Source of the DNA: a virus
Length of the DNA stretch: 64,000 nucleotides
IMG/VR virus record: IMGVR_UViG_3300023179_008562
Location: 1 to 64,000 of that record
Direction: 5' to 3' (one strand)
Shown here piece by piece: positions 1 to 8,083 of this stretch. The notes under the pieces were generated by a model. It searched no databases, was not told where the DNA came from, and saw nothing but the letters and a program-made list of their open reading frames with translations. A program made the position numbers and the translations under genes. Positions within the stretch are counted from its first letter, which is position 1, and each line of letters starts with the position of its first letter.

Positions 1-89
1 AACTTGGATTCCCACGCTTCATTCAATGCAGTTTGGGTATCTTCGTTGATGATGCCACTATCTAACAATGGTTTGATAGCATCTAACAT
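1..89 (-). CDS. 22: Prohead scaffold protein, gp22-like (5' end only)
   Basis: Only the first 29 codons are in the window; the gene runs off the left edge. The peptide begins MLDAIKPLLDSGIINEDTQT and is helical and acidic. The call rests mainly on position: in T4-like phages the scaffold gene 22 directly follows the gene 21 protease, and this ORF starts 10 nt after the gp21 stop with a GGAGATCAC ribosome-binding region before its ATG. In T4, gp22 forms the core of the prohead and is later degraded by gp21. The identity is inferred from order plus a weak resemblance of the N-terminus. Confidence 0.6.
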   Translation of the reverse strand, partial: MLDAIKPLLDSGIINEDTQTALNEAWESK

Positions 90-98
90 TGTGATCTC

Positions 99-740
99 CT
101 ATTTAATTTTTAAATCTTTGATTAGGCTTGTTACAGCTTGTTTCAAATACTTCTGTACTCTTTGATCTGCGCTGGCTTCACGGGCCACCTCGAATACCCG
201 ATGCCCGCCACGCATGTTCATTAGCCCTTCGTAAATGGCCTTGGGGTATGCGTTGGGTGCACTGGGTTGCGCAACTACATCCACAGTGACTATTTCAAAG
301 TCACTGACCTTGCCGTCTGCCTCGTTAACGTTTCCGCTGCCGCGACTTGATACGCCAAGTTTGACTCCACTTTCCAGCATGGTCTCAACTAGTTTGCCCA
401 TGGGGGTTGGTAGAATCTTGAGTTTACCAAAACCGTTGGGGCCATCCATCCACATTTCTGTGATCATATGGCTCACACGGTCCAGGTTAATTTTTAAATC
501 ATCTGGATGATCTACTTCGCCTAATACGCTGTAGCCACCCTTGATTTGTTCGTTGATGCTGGTGACAGCACTGCTAATTTCATCCACTGGATATATTCTT
601 TCATTGTGATTTTTAACACCACCCTGAATGAATATACCCTTCATGTAGAGATTCTTACTCTGACCGTCAGCATGACTTTCTCTCAGAACTTCCATTCTGG
701 CATGGTCAAACGTTAAATTTTCTCTAAGATACATGGACAT
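99..740 (-). CDS. 21: Prohead core protease gp21
   Basis: This 213-aa protein is the prohead maturation protease of T4-like phages, which cleaves scaffold and head proteins before DNA packaging. Visible landmarks are GEVDHPD with His78, GVSSRGSGN with Ser131/132 and VTVDVVAQPSAPNAYP with Asp154, matching the His/Ser/Asp arrangement of the herpesvirus-assemblin-like fold used by this family. The length is close to T4 gp21. The ATG at 740 is preceded by AGGAA at 6-nt spacing; a second ATG two codons later is also possible. It sits between the acidic prohead-core gene and the gp22-like scaffold, the usual order for this cluster. Confidence 0.93.
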   Translation of the reverse strand: MSMYLRENLTFDHARMEVLRESHADGQSKNLYMKGIFIQGGVKNHNERIYPVDEISSAVTSINEQIKGGYSVLGEVDHPDDLKINLDRVSHMITEMWMDGPNGFGKLKILPTPMGKLVETMLESGVKLGVSSRGSGNVNEADGKVSDFEIVTVDVVAQPSAPNAYPKAIYEGLMNMRGGHRVFEVAREASADQRVQKYLKQAVTSLIKDLKIK

Positions 741-754
741 GGATGTTTCCTGTA

Positions 755-1651
755 TTAACGTACTTTGCCACCAACCAGACTCTTGTTACTGACTGGTAGT
801 TTGCCGTCAGTGGTCTGACCTTCGGCACCCTTGTTCTTTTCCCAGCTGGTTTCTTTGTGGCCGTAGAACTTGTCAGCACCGTGACCACCTGGCTTGTTGA
901 CATTACGCTTGGCAACATCTAGTTCCTGAGCTGGCTTGACAAATCCACTAGCCTTGCCTGCAGGACGTTGGCCGTCTGGAGCGGGGTTAGCTTTACCTGT
1001 GGCGATGTTCTTGGCTGAGCCGCCCATGTCATTCTTGCTGGCAACATTGCTTTGCTTGTTGATGCTGGCTGATTTGCCACCGCGACCAACTTCGCCGCCT
1101 TCGGACTTCTGACCAGTGTCACCCACACGCTCAACATACTCACGAACCATAGTTTCGTCTAGTTCTTCGTCTTCTTCCGAATCTTCTTCTGAATCTTCAG
1201 CTGATTCATCTTCATCACCGTGGATGCCTGGGAACATTTCTTCTTCATGTTCTTCGCCAGCCATCAGTTGATCGAATTCTGCCTTGAGTTCGTCCAGGGC
1301 ATCTTCCAGGTCCATGACGCGGTCTTCTAGTTCTTCTTCACCGCCAACGTCAGCATGGTGGTCCATTTCTTCGTCGTCCTGGTCCATATCAGCATCCATG
1401 TCCATGCCCATATCGGCATCCATGTCCATGTCGTCTTCTTCTTCGCTGATGCCCTCTTCGTCCATCTGAACGTCCTGCATCAGACCTTTAACAGGGTTGC
1501 CACCAACTGTTTCATCCATTTCTTCTTCATCGTCCATGATGCTTTCATAGATGTCACGTGACTTTTCAACAACGATTTCATGGAATAGTTCACGAGCACG
1601 ATCTGATTCATCATTGATGATGTACTCAATTAACTTTTCATACTTGTTCAT
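755..1651 (-). CDS. Acidic prohead core / internal scaffold protein (gp67/gp68-like position)
   Basis: A 298-aa protein with three parts: an N-terminal helix of about 40 residues (MNKYEKLIEYIINDESDRAR), a very acidic middle of runs of Glu, Asp and Met (about residues 40-170), and a Gly/Lys/Asn-rich low-complexity C-terminal third. It lies between the portal and protease genes, where T4 has the small internal core proteins gp67 and gp68, and the N-terminal helix resembles the prohead-core proteins of marine T4-like phages. It probably packs in the prohead core and is cut by gp21. It is much longer than T4 gp67 or gp68. The start has a strong AAAGGAG ribosome-binding site. Function is inferred from position and composition. 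Confidence 0.65.
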   Translation of the reverse strand: MNKYEKLIEYIINDESDRARELFHEIVVEKSRDIYESIMDDEEEMDETVGGNPVKGLMQDVQMDEEGISEEEDDMDMDADMGMDMDADMDQDDEEMDHHADVGGEEELEDRVMDLEDALDELKAEFDQLMAGEEHEEEMFPGIHGDEDESAEDSEEDSEEDEELDETMVREYVERVGDTGQKSEGGEVGRGGKSASINKQSNVASKNDMGGSAKNIATGKANPAPDGQRPAGKASGFVKPAQELDVAKRNVNKPGGHGADKFYGHKETSWEKNKGAEGQTTDGKLPVSNKSLVGGKVR

Positions 1652-1724
1652 AACAACTCCTTTAAGGTGTATACGGTACCCAAGTTACTATTTCAAACTT
1701 AGATATACAATTTGTATGTAATAT

Positions 1725-1732
1725 TATTTACA
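1725..1732 (-). promoter_or_regulatory. Possible late promoter octamer TGTAAATA
   Basis: On the minus strand TGTAAATA lies about 75 nt upstream of the acidic prohead-core start, one mismatch from the T4 late consensus TATAAATA. It falls in the longest gap of the head cluster (1652-1789), which is AT-rich and otherwise empty. This would let the core, protease and scaffold genes be transcribed apart from the portal. The match is short and could be chance. Confidence 0.35.
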
Positions 1733-1768
1733 TATTTTGTAAAAATCAGGGGTTAAATGTGTGTTTTT

Positions 1769-1793
1769 CTAATTATTCTGTCAGAATAATTAG
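1769..1793 (-). terminator. 11-bp hairpin overlapping the stop of the 75-aa gene
   Basis: CTAATTATTCT and AGAATAATTAG form a perfect 11-bp stem with a 3-nt loop. The TAA stop of the upstream 75-aa gene lies inside the stem. No U-run follows on the minus transcript, so it is not a classical intrinsic terminator. It may be an RNA-processing or 3'-end-stabilising hairpin that separates portal-level from core-level expression. Confidence 0.45.
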
Positions 1794-2017
1794 AGGCCGG
1801 GAGGTTGTGCTGCTGGTGCTTTGTATTGATTCTGCACTTGTTCCAGATCTTTCTCATGCTCCAACTTACGCACATCGTTCATGATTCGCAGGCGATTTAT
1901 CTGTCTGAGAGTTATTTTTGTCTTTCTCAGATCGTTCAATCGCATGACAGTGTTATCGTCCTTTTCAGTCCGATATCCTTTCATATTGTCATCATCAAAC
2001 ATTTCCATTAGGCGCAT
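1790..2017 (-). CDS. Small conserved protein downstream of the portal gene
   Basis: A 75-aa, charged, helical protein beginning MRLMEMFDDDNMKGYRTEKD and ending in a Pro/Ala-rich tail (APAAQPPGL). I know similar short proteins next to the portal gene in marine T4-like phages but not a function. It lies 20 nt after the gp20 stop and is probably co-transcribed with it. No clear ribosome-binding site precedes the ATG. A role in the prohead core, like T4 gp67, is possible but is only inferred from position. Confidence 0.6.
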   Translation of the reverse strand: MRLMEMFDDDNMKGYRTEKDDNTVMRLNDLRKTKITLRQINRLRIMNDVRKLEHEKDLEQVQNQYKAPAAQPPGL

Positions 2018-2037
2018 GTAGTTATTTACTTAAAATG

Positions 2038-3774
2038 TCAAATTCCAGCACCAGGGGCGGTGGGCCCACCAGCGGGTGCTGCAGGCGCATTTCCGGCCAC
2101 CGCACCAGCTTCGGGAGGAGTTTGCCCCAGCGGCATTTCACCACCGATGTCTGGTTCCGGCACGGCCAGGTTGTCCATGTCCTGTTGTATGCCCGCATTG
2201 GTCACGCCCACTGCACGCAATCCTGCTTCACCAGCTGGCGCCTCTTTGGCAGTCTGATTTTCTTCTGCCCAGAGTTCGTCATTTTCCTGCATTTCTTCTT
2301 CGCTAAGATCCAGGAATCTCTTGAGCAGGAAGCGTTTGCTCAGATAGGGGATCTGCTCCAGACTGGTGAATGCCTGGATTCTGACGCCGTCAATTTCACT
2401 CTGACGATACTTGGCAAAATTCTGTGGTTCATTGAATCTGAGTTCAAATAGTTGACCGTCAATGTTGATGCCGCGCCAACGCATGAACATTTTGAATTCC
2501 AGATCCAGCTTTTCCACAATCATGGTCTGCAGACGTTTACAATACTGGTTGAATCGCCATTCTTGAATCAGTGCGGTTGTGGTGCGACCATCGTTATAAG
2601 CCTGTGTGCCATCGTCATCAGTCTGTGGCAAATAACTACTGGGAATACGCAGACCTCTGAACAGCTTATTGGTAAAGAATCTCAGGTCAGTGATTTCGCC
2701 CAGATTGCTACCGCCGGGCAGTGTCTCAACACTGGATCCCCGACCCTCGGCAGTGACTGGAAAGAAGTAGTCCTCATTGGTGCTCAATGGGTTATAGGTG
2801 GCATCCATCATGTTTACCCCACCACCAGTCTGTGTGGGGATACGTCTCTGATGTATTTCGTTTTTGATGCGATCCACAAATGCCATGGCCATGTGTGTGG
2901 GCATGTTACCCACATCAATTTTGAAGATTCTGCGTTCGGGCGCACGTTGTATGCGGTAGATAATGATGGCGTCTTCCAACAGTTCTTTCTGTTTGAAGAT
3001 TTTAAACACACTTTCTAGCACACTGTTGCCAAATGGCCAGTTCAGATCCAGGCCTTCGGTCAGACTCAGATGCATGACATGCTCGGCATTGATGACTGCT
3101 TCATTCTGCGCATGACTGAATCTGGTGCCACCACTGTAGGGCACATTGGGCTGTGTGTATGCACCGCTGGGTCCGCCCACCTGAGGATGATTGACGTAGG
3201 TGTCACTGGCGCTGACTGCAGTGGCAGTCAGATTCTGGAAATTGATGTTGAGGTCTTTGATCACATACTGTTCGGGTTCTTTGCCTTCAGCTTCATTGAC
3301 AATGACCTTGATGACCTTGTGCATTTCGGTCCAGTACAGCTCAAATGTTTCGGGATCACGCAGGAAAACCTGATCACCGTACTTGATGGTGTTGCGCACC
3401 AGCTTGAACAGTCGTTTGTTGAGTTTGTTGAGAGTGACCCACTGCAGCAGTTGATCTTTCAGAATCTTGACTTCATTGTCGGTGGGTTTGTCTTTGAAAT
3501 ATAAATCAAATCCAGTGCCATTGTCGTCATTCAATTGAGTGCAGAAGTCAGCAATGATGTCCAGAGCAGCATTGATTTCTGAATCCATGTCCATCTGCTC
3601 GTATTGATTGTATCGCTCCACACGATTGGGGTGGCCAATGTAAACTTCGGGCAATTTACTGGCGAAATTTCTATAGCCAGGGTCAATTGCCGCCGTTGGT
3701 CCAGTGGCACCACTGATGGGACTCAAGCCACCGCTGACGTTTGCCGATTTAAAATACTTTTTCCATCCTGCCAT
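2038..3774 (-). CDS. 20: Portal vertex protein gp20
   Basis: A 578-aa portal protein. It would form the dodecameric ring at the unique head vertex, nucleate head assembly and serve as the channel for DNA entry and exit. The N-terminal region (residues about 35-90: PEVYIGHPNRVERYNQYEQM, then DSEINAALDIIADFC) is the conserved start of the T4-like portal core. The middle has a typical GGSNLGEITDLRFFTNKLFR segment, and the C-terminus is a Pro/Ala/Gly-rich tail. Length is slightly above T4 gp20 (524 aa). The ATG at 3774 has an AGAGAAAA upstream region. It follows the tape-measure-like gene on the same strand. Confidence 0.95.
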   Translation of the reverse strand: MAGWKKYFKSANVSGGLSPISGATGPTAAIDPGYRNFASKLPEVYIGHPNRVERYNQYEQMDMDSEINAALDIIADFCTQLNDDNGTGFDLYFKDKPTDNEVKILKDQLLQWVTLNKLNKRLFKLVRNTIKYGDQVFLRDPETFELYWTEMHKVIKVIVNEAEGKEPEQYVIKDLNINFQNLTATAVSASDTYVNHPQVGGPSGAYTQPNVPYSGGTRFSHAQNEAVINAEHVMHLSLTEGLDLNWPFGNSVLESVFKIFKQKELLEDAIIIYRIQRAPERRIFKIDVGNMPTHMAMAFVDRIKNEIHQRRIPTQTGGGVNMMDATYNPLSTNEDYFFPVTAEGRGSSVETLPGGSNLGEITDLRFFTNKLFRGLRIPSSYLPQTDDDGTQAYNDGRTTTALIQEWRFNQYCKRLQTMIVEKLDLEFKMFMRWRGINIDGQLFELRFNEPQNFAKYRQSEIDGVRIQAFTSLEQIPYLSKRFLLKRFLDLSEEEMQENDELWAEENQTAKEAPAGEAGLRAVGVTNAGIQQDMDNLAVPEPDIGGEMPLGQTPPEAGAVAGNAPAAPAGGPTAPGAGI

Positions 3775-3806
3775 GATTTTCTCTGAGAAGTATTATATTT
3801 AACAAT

Positions 3807-6533
3807 TTAGTAAGAAGCCGTCAATATATCTCGACTGACTCTGGTGCCACGCTGCTGTTCATTGATCATGCTTCGGGTCAGGTTGGTCTGCTCTTGCATG
3901 GCATCCAGTTGTCGTTGCATCAGACCCACCATTTCTTTATTACTGTCGGCAATGTCACTGGCTGCTTGTTCTGGAGTAACAGTTTGTCCAGCTGCTCGAT
4001 CTTGCTTGAACTGTTCCACTAGGTCCTGAATTTGTTTGGAAAAATCTTCCATTTTTAGATTTCTGGTGTCCTGGAAAGAACCCAGAGCATTGACTTTCTC
4101 ATCGCCCAGATCGTATGTGGTACCGTAACCCAGTAATTCCTTCCAGGTTTTGGTATCAGTGATGGTGCCACCACCAGCCTTGTCAAATGCTCCCAATTTT
4201 TCTGCCATGGCTGCAACAATACGCAGGTCTGTTCTCATGGGACCAATGTTGAGTCCGCTGAATTCTTTCAATCCCGGCAGCAATTCCTTTTCCATGCTCA
4301 TGGCCAACTGAACTGATATGGGTTTACTATCTGACATCGAATTTTTTATACTTGCCGATATTTGATCAGCAATGGCTGCGACGCCAGAAAGATCTTTTTC
4401 TCCGCGGTCTTGGGCGTTGATATTAACTGGAATTGTTTTACCATCTGGTAACGGAACCACTGCTTCAGTTCCATGTAATGTGGCAGCAAATCCAGTGGTT
4501 GGGCCTCTGGCTATACCACCATCTGCGAACATGGGCGAGGACTGTTCATCCCTCCAGCGTTTGTATTCTTCTTCTTTTTTTGCAAATTCTTTATCTACTT
4601 TTAGACGTTCTTGATATGCAGCACGCGCTTTATCCTCTGCGGCCGTTAATTGGGCACTCTTCTGACCAGTGGCCTCCTGCCAGGCAGTGGGCTTCTCTTC
4701 AGATCTGATGGACTTTGCCTCCTGAGCGGTCTGTGTCTGCTCTGTCTGCGCTTGTTCAAGTGCTTTTCCGCCGACACCAAACCCCAGCTCATTCATCATG
4801 TCCTGGACACCTTTGAGCATTTGGGCGGAAATAGCAGCAAAGTTTTTAATGGCTGGAGTCAAAGTTTCTTCTAGGGCCACTTTTAATTTTTGTGCTTGTT
4901 CTTCAGCCCCAACAACCGAGTTGGTTAGCCCATCAGTGGCCTCTTTTTGTTTTGCAGCAGCTTCCTCTGCTGCTGTGATGCCTTCTGCAGTGAATTTTCC
5001 AATTTGGGGCAGCTCGCGACCCATTGCCTCTGACAACTCACCCGCCGCACCGCCGACGCCAGCTAGACCGGCCTTGCCTATGGTGGCGCCCAACGCCAGA
5101 AGTTCTCGTTGATTCTGTTCGGCATGCTTCTTTTGATTTTCCAATGTGCGACGGCCATCCAGAACACCTGCTCGGGCGTCGCGTACCTGATCCTGGGTAA
5201 ATTCTGCCACGCTGGGCATTTGCGCAGCCATGATAGCACCAGTTTTGTTTATGATAGTCCCATACACCATCATGTCAACAAAGTTCTTTCTCTGTTGATC
5301 AGTCATGTTCTGCATGGCCGATTCAATACCAGCGCGTTGTTCGGGGCCCATTTTGGCAAGTTCAGCCTGGAACGCAATATTAGCCGAGGCTTGTCTGGCC
5401 TCGTCCTGACGTTTTTTGGCATCTTCGCCGGTGATGGCAGCAATGACTCTTAGATTTTCAGCATATTTTTGCGTCTGTTCAGCAACCTGCGCTTCTGTGG
5501 CTCTAAGTGGACCAGCTGCACTGCCACGCATGGCCTGCATGACATCAGCCACCAATGCGCCTTGTTCTTCAAAGCCATATCCCAATTTCAATAGAGATTG
5601 CTGCATTTTGCCGCCACCAGCAGCCAGAACTTTGCCGGTGTATTGGGCTGCTTCAGCCACACTCATGCCCGAGCTGGCCAGTTGTGCACTGGATCCTTTG
5701 ACCACCTGGCTGAATTGTTCCACTGTCAGCCCAGCGGCATGTGCAGAGGCGCGCATGCCGGTCATGCCATCGGCAAACATGGCGCCACTGGCGCTCATGC
5801 TATTGAATGCTTTGACTGTCTTTTCTACTTCTTTGGCCGCAATTTCCACACCAAATTTGGCCAATTTGGCGGCGGTTTCCTGAGCTGCATTGGCCAAAGC
5901 TCCCACACCCGACACCAGTGTACCAATTGCAGCAGTCCAGGGCGTGGGTATGGCTGCAATTGCTGCACCAGCACCGGTGATGCCCTTGGCTAGTGCGCCT
6001 GCTCCAGCACTAGCCACATCAATGGCAGTGTTCATCAGACCAGCAGAGAGTTCAGTGCCGCTGGATCCTGCTTGCAATCCTTTGACAAACTGTCCTGCGC
6101 TAGTAACTATTTGTGTGGAAGCAGTGCGCGTGGCTTCACCCACACCTTTGCCAAATTCCTGTGCTTGCTCTTTAAAATTCTGTTGGTAGGCCTGTCTGGC
6201 CACTTCCTCCTTCTGCTCAAGCAATCGCTTTCTTTCGGTGGCATCGCCGTGTGATTCAATGGATTCTTCGATGGCATCATTGAGTTGCTTAAGAAGCTGT
6301 TGCTGATCTTTGTAACCAGCCTCACCACGTTTGACAGACCTGCCCAGATTAACCATGTCTCGAGCAAAATCATCTGATGATCGTTTTATTCGACCATTAA
6401 ATATTTTCATCTCAGAACTGTTCGCATCAAAGCGATCAGTCAACTGTGTGAGTGCCTGAAATACCGCTTCTGCTACCTGGTGAGCGCCTTCTTCATCCAT
6501 GGGTGTTTTACTTTCTTGGGTTTTTAACACCAT
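3807..6533 (-). CDS. Tail tape-measure-like protein
   Basis: A 908-aa protein with long helical and Ala/Gln/Lys-rich stretches. It has a hydrophobic Gly/Ala-rich zone at about residues 165-225 (for example AGAGALAKGITGAGAAIAAI) and a C-terminal ATLHGTEAVVPLPDGKTIPV segment, a motif often seen in phage tail-length tape measures. A tape measure sets tail-tube length and leaves with the DNA at infection. T4 gp29 is shorter (590 aa). The gene starts 48 nt from the divergent gp26-like gene, so the tape measure and a frameshifting chaperone-like pair are neighbours, as in lambda-type tails. A late promoter octamer lies at 6561-6568. I am fairly sure of the class, less sure of homology to gp29. Confidence 0.7.
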   Translation of the reverse strand: MVLKTQESKTPMDEEGAHQVAEAVFQALTQLTDRFDANSSEMKIFNGRIKRSSDDFARDMVNLGRSVKRGEAGYKDQQQLLKQLNDAIEESIESHGDATERKRLLEQKEEVARQAYQQNFKEQAQEFGKGVGEATRTASTQIVTSAGQFVKGLQAGSSGTELSAGLMNTAIDVASAGAGALAKGITGAGAAIAAIPTPWTAAIGTLVSGVGALANAAQETAAKLAKFGVEIAAKEVEKTVKAFNSMSASGAMFADGMTGMRASAHAAGLTVEQFSQVVKGSSAQLASSGMSVAEAAQYTGKVLAAGGGKMQQSLLKLGYGFEEQGALVADVMQAMRGSAAGPLRATEAQVAEQTQKYAENLRVIAAITGEDAKKRQDEARQASANIAFQAELAKMGPEQRAGIESAMQNMTDQQRKNFVDMMVYGTIINKTGAIMAAQMPSVAEFTQDQVRDARAGVLDGRRTLENQKKHAEQNQRELLALGATIGKAGLAGVGGAAGELSEAMGRELPQIGKFTAEGITAAEEAAAKQKEATDGLTNSVVGAEEQAQKLKVALEETLTPAIKNFAAISAQMLKGVQDMMNELGFGVGGKALEQAQTEQTQTAQEAKSIRSEEKPTAWQEATGQKSAQLTAAEDKARAAYQERLKVDKEFAKKEEEYKRWRDEQSSPMFADGGIARGPTTGFAATLHGTEAVVPLPDGKTIPVNINAQDRGEKDLSGVAAIADQISASIKNSMSDSKPISVQLAMSMEKELLPGLKEFSGLNIGPMRTDLRIVAAMAEKLGAFDKAGGGTITDTKTWKELLGYGTTYDLGDEKVNALGSFQDTRNLKMEDFSKQIQDLVEQFKQDRAAGQTVTPEQAASDIADSNKEMVGLMQRQLDAMQEQTNLTRSMINEQQRGTRVSRDILTASY

Positions 6534-6538
6534 AAATA
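6531..6538 (+). promoter_or_regulatory. Late promoter octamer CATAAATA for the gp26-like gene
   Basis: CATAAATA on the plus strand, one base from the T4 late consensus TATAAATA, ends 42 nt before the gp26-like ATG at 6581. The usual start point 6-12 nt downstream would leave room for the ATAGGA ribosome-binding sequence. The octamer overlaps the start codon of the divergent tape-measure gene. Confidence 0.6.
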
Positions 6539-6560
6539 CAGAATATATGGCATTATCAAT

Positions 6561-6568
6561 TATTTATA
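6561..6568 (-). promoter_or_regulatory. Late promoter octamer TATAAATA for the tape-measure gene
   Basis: An exact TATAAATA octamer on the minus strand lies 27 nt upstream of the tape-measure ATG (6533). With the plus-strand CATAAATA at 6531-6538 it forms a crossed divergent pair: each transcript would read through the other promoter's octamer. Confidence 0.65.
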
Positions 6569-6580
6569 GGATTTCAAACC

Positions 6581-7441
6581 ATGGAAAATACACCGCAGAG
6601 ACCAGCGTCGACTAATCCTCTGGCCCGACATTTCAGACAGCCAGCAATTTATTTCCGACTGCCCAGCCAGGGCGCCCATTGGCCTGCCAATACTCTGACA
6701 CTGCCAGCGCACGGTGAAATTGGCATCATGCCCATGACCACTCGAGACGAAATCACACTCAAGACTCCTGATGCCTTGCTGAATGGTCAGGGTGTGGTCA
6801 GTGTGATTGAGAGTTGCTGCCCTGATATCCAGGATGCCTGGCAGATGCCCAGCATTGATGTGGACGCCACACTGATCGCCATACGCATCGCCAGTTATGG
6901 GCATCAGATGGATTTTGACACCACTTGCCCACATTGTGGGTCTACCAATGAGCATGCTATTGATCTGACCCAGGTGCTGAGTAATATTCAGGCACCAGAC
7001 TACAACACACCCCTGGACGTTGCGGGACTAAAAATCACTCTGAAGCCACAGCCCTATTTCAGTGCCAACAAAACCAACATGATTGCCTTTGAAGAACAAC
7101 AGTTGCTACGCACCCTGGGGGACATTGAAGATGATCCTGAATCAGCCAAAGCCAGATTTGATCAGCACCTGAGCAAAGTGATTGAACTGAATATTGGTCT
7201 GTTGAGCACCAGTACTGCGGCCATTATCACCGACGACGGCACTGTGGTGACTGACCAGCAATACATTAGTGAATTTTTCAACAATGCCGACAACCGTGTG
7301 ATCAAAGCGGTACAACGACGTCTGAAAGAATTGTCAGAAGAGGCCGGAATTAAACCCATCATTGTGGTATGTCTGAATCCAGACTGTCAGAAAGAATTCC
7401 CAGTCAGCATAACTTTCGATTATTCAAGTTTTTTCGGCTAA
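6581..7441 (+). CDS. 26: gp26-like baseplate / tail-assembly protein (0-frame product)
   Basis: A 286-aa protein of the T4_baseplate family (gp26-like in T4 and its marine relatives). Conserved blocks include GEIGIMPMTTRDEITLKTPD (residues 45-64) and SIDVDATLIAIRIASYG (91-107). CPHC at 116-119 and CLNPDC at 264-269 could form a split zinc ribbon. T4 gp26 acts in baseplate hub assembly. The ATG follows ATAGGA. The last codons read AGT TTT TTC GGC TAA, and the AGT-TTT-TTC part contains a -1 slippery heptamer; shifted ribosomes would enter the gp51-like frame and make a fusion of about 361 aa. Late expression is expected from the octamer at 6531-6538. Confidence 0.85.
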   Translation: MENTPQRPASTNPLARHFRQPAIYFRLPSQGAHWPANTLTLPAHGEIGIMPMTTRDEITLKTPDALLNGQGVVSVIESCCPDIQDAWQMPSIDVDATLIAIRIASYGHQMDFDTTCPHCGSTNEHAIDLTQVLSNIQAPDYNTPLDVAGLKITLKPQPYFSANKTNMIAFEEQQLLRTLGDIEDDPESAKARFDQHLSKVIELNIGLLSTSTAAIITDDGTVVTDQQYISEFFNNADNRVIKAVQRRLKELSEEAGIKPIIVVCLNPDCQKEFPVSITFDYSSFFG

Positions 7442-7474
7442 GGCTCTTGACTCTGGACCCAGACGCGGTCCAGA
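7429..7474 (+). promoter_or_regulatory. -1 programmed frameshift signal: T TTT TTC plus downstream hairpin
   Basis: The heptamer T TTT TTC (7429-7435) is in the correct register with the gp26-like frame, three codons before its TAA. A perfect 8-bp hairpin follows: TCTGGACC (7452-7459) and GGTCCAGA (7467-7474) with a 7-nt loop. The spacer of 16 nt is longer than the usual 5-9 nt. The -1 frame runs on without a stop for 76 more codons and encodes a gp51-like domain that has no convincing start codon of its own. Confidence 0.75.
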
Positions 7475-7665
7475 AACTGATCGACGGATACGAACGAGAC
7501 GTAAGAGCCTATAAAGATGATGCGTTGAGACTGTGCTGGTACATGCGCGGTGGGTTAAGTTACGACGATGCCATGCTGTTGTCATCAACTGATCGTGAAT
7601 TAATTGGTAAATTGGTCAAAGACAACTTAGAAACTACCAAAAAGTCCAACATGCCATTCTTTTAA
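7435..7665 (+). CDS. 51: gp51-like baseplate hub assembly domain, expressed by -1 frameshift
   Basis: From the shift point the -1 frame encodes 76 residues. They contain DPDAVQKLIDGYERDVRAY, then RLCWYMRGGLSYDDAMLLSS and a KSNMPFF C-terminus, which resemble the gp51-like hub-assembly proteins of marine T4-like phages. The first ATG of this frame (7369) lies inside the gp26-like gene without a ribosome-binding site, and the only in-frame Met after the gp26 stop is deep inside the conserved WYMRG block. Expression as a C-terminal extension of gp26 is therefore the simplest reading. An unrecognised non-AUG start, such as TTG near 7447, is the alternative. Confidence 0.7.
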   Translation, partial: RLRLLTLDPDAVQKLIDGYERDVRAYKDDALRLCWYMRGGLSYDDAMLLSSTDRELIGKLVKDNLETTKKSNMPFF

Positions 7666-7714
7666 GATGTACTTCGTACATCTGCATTTTCGCTTGCGCT
7701 CAATGCCTTTTTTT
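7665..7714 (+). terminator. Terminator region after the gp26/gp51 unit
   Basis: AGATGTAC and GTACATCT (7665-7683) form an 8-bp hairpin with a UUC triloop, starting at the gp51-like stop codon. A second stem, GCATT/AATGC with an inner CGC/GCG (7684-7706), is followed by seven T residues (7708-7714). The second hairpin plus U-run has the form of an intrinsic terminator for the plus-strand unit. Confidence 0.6.
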
Positions 7715-8083
7715 CCTACTCTGGACATTCTGGATAACTTTGATGCTTTTAAGTGCTTTATCTAGATTCTAGTCATACTTCACCTATCACAGGCAAAGTA
7801 TGATGGTCTTTATCTGAGTCCCACACCATACCAACCAAAAGAGATTTGTGCTTGTCATGTGCACAGCGGAGGCGGTCAGCCGGTACCCCCTACTCTAGCT
7901 TCATCTGACGGACGCTGATATAGCCGTGGTTAGCCAACTATATCCGACGCATGGGTTGTGCCTTTTTCACAGAGCCCACATCCTTGGGTTTTTACACCTA
8001 GAAGTCCGGTGCCGTCTCTGCAAGGTCTAGTCCTTGCGTTCCATGTGCGGCCATCACGCGAGCACAATCACCTGAGACACAGC
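7715..8083. ncRNA. Gene-free, hairpin-rich stretch; candidate structured RNA
   Basis: This region has no convincing ORF in any frame and lies between convergent genes. It holds several perfect stems: TCATACTT/AAGTATGA (7773-7780, 7796-7803) with an inner CCT/AGG; GATATAG/CTATATC (7917-7923, 7938-7944); GCAAGG/CCTTGC (8020-8025, 8032-8037); and CCCA/TGGG followed by five T residues (7975-7993). It looks richer in G+C than the AT-rich cargo genes that follow. I could not fit it to a tRNA, tmRNA, RNase P RNA or group I intron. Strand is undetermined; the U-run favours plus. Confidence 0.4.

Noticed and set aside
1284-1561. Plus-strand serine-rich ORFs opposite the acidic core gene
   Set aside because: They are mirror readings of the GAA/GAT-rich strand without ribosome-binding sites.
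7369-7434. Independent ATG start for the gp51-like protein at 7369
   Set aside because: No ribosome-binding site and the added 22 residues are an out-of-frame reading of the gp26-like gene.
7715-8083. tRNA, tmRNA or group I intron in the gene-free region
   Set aside because: GATATAG on both sides recalled a group I P7 strand, but no matching core or flanking exons were found, and no T-arm or acceptor pair could be built.
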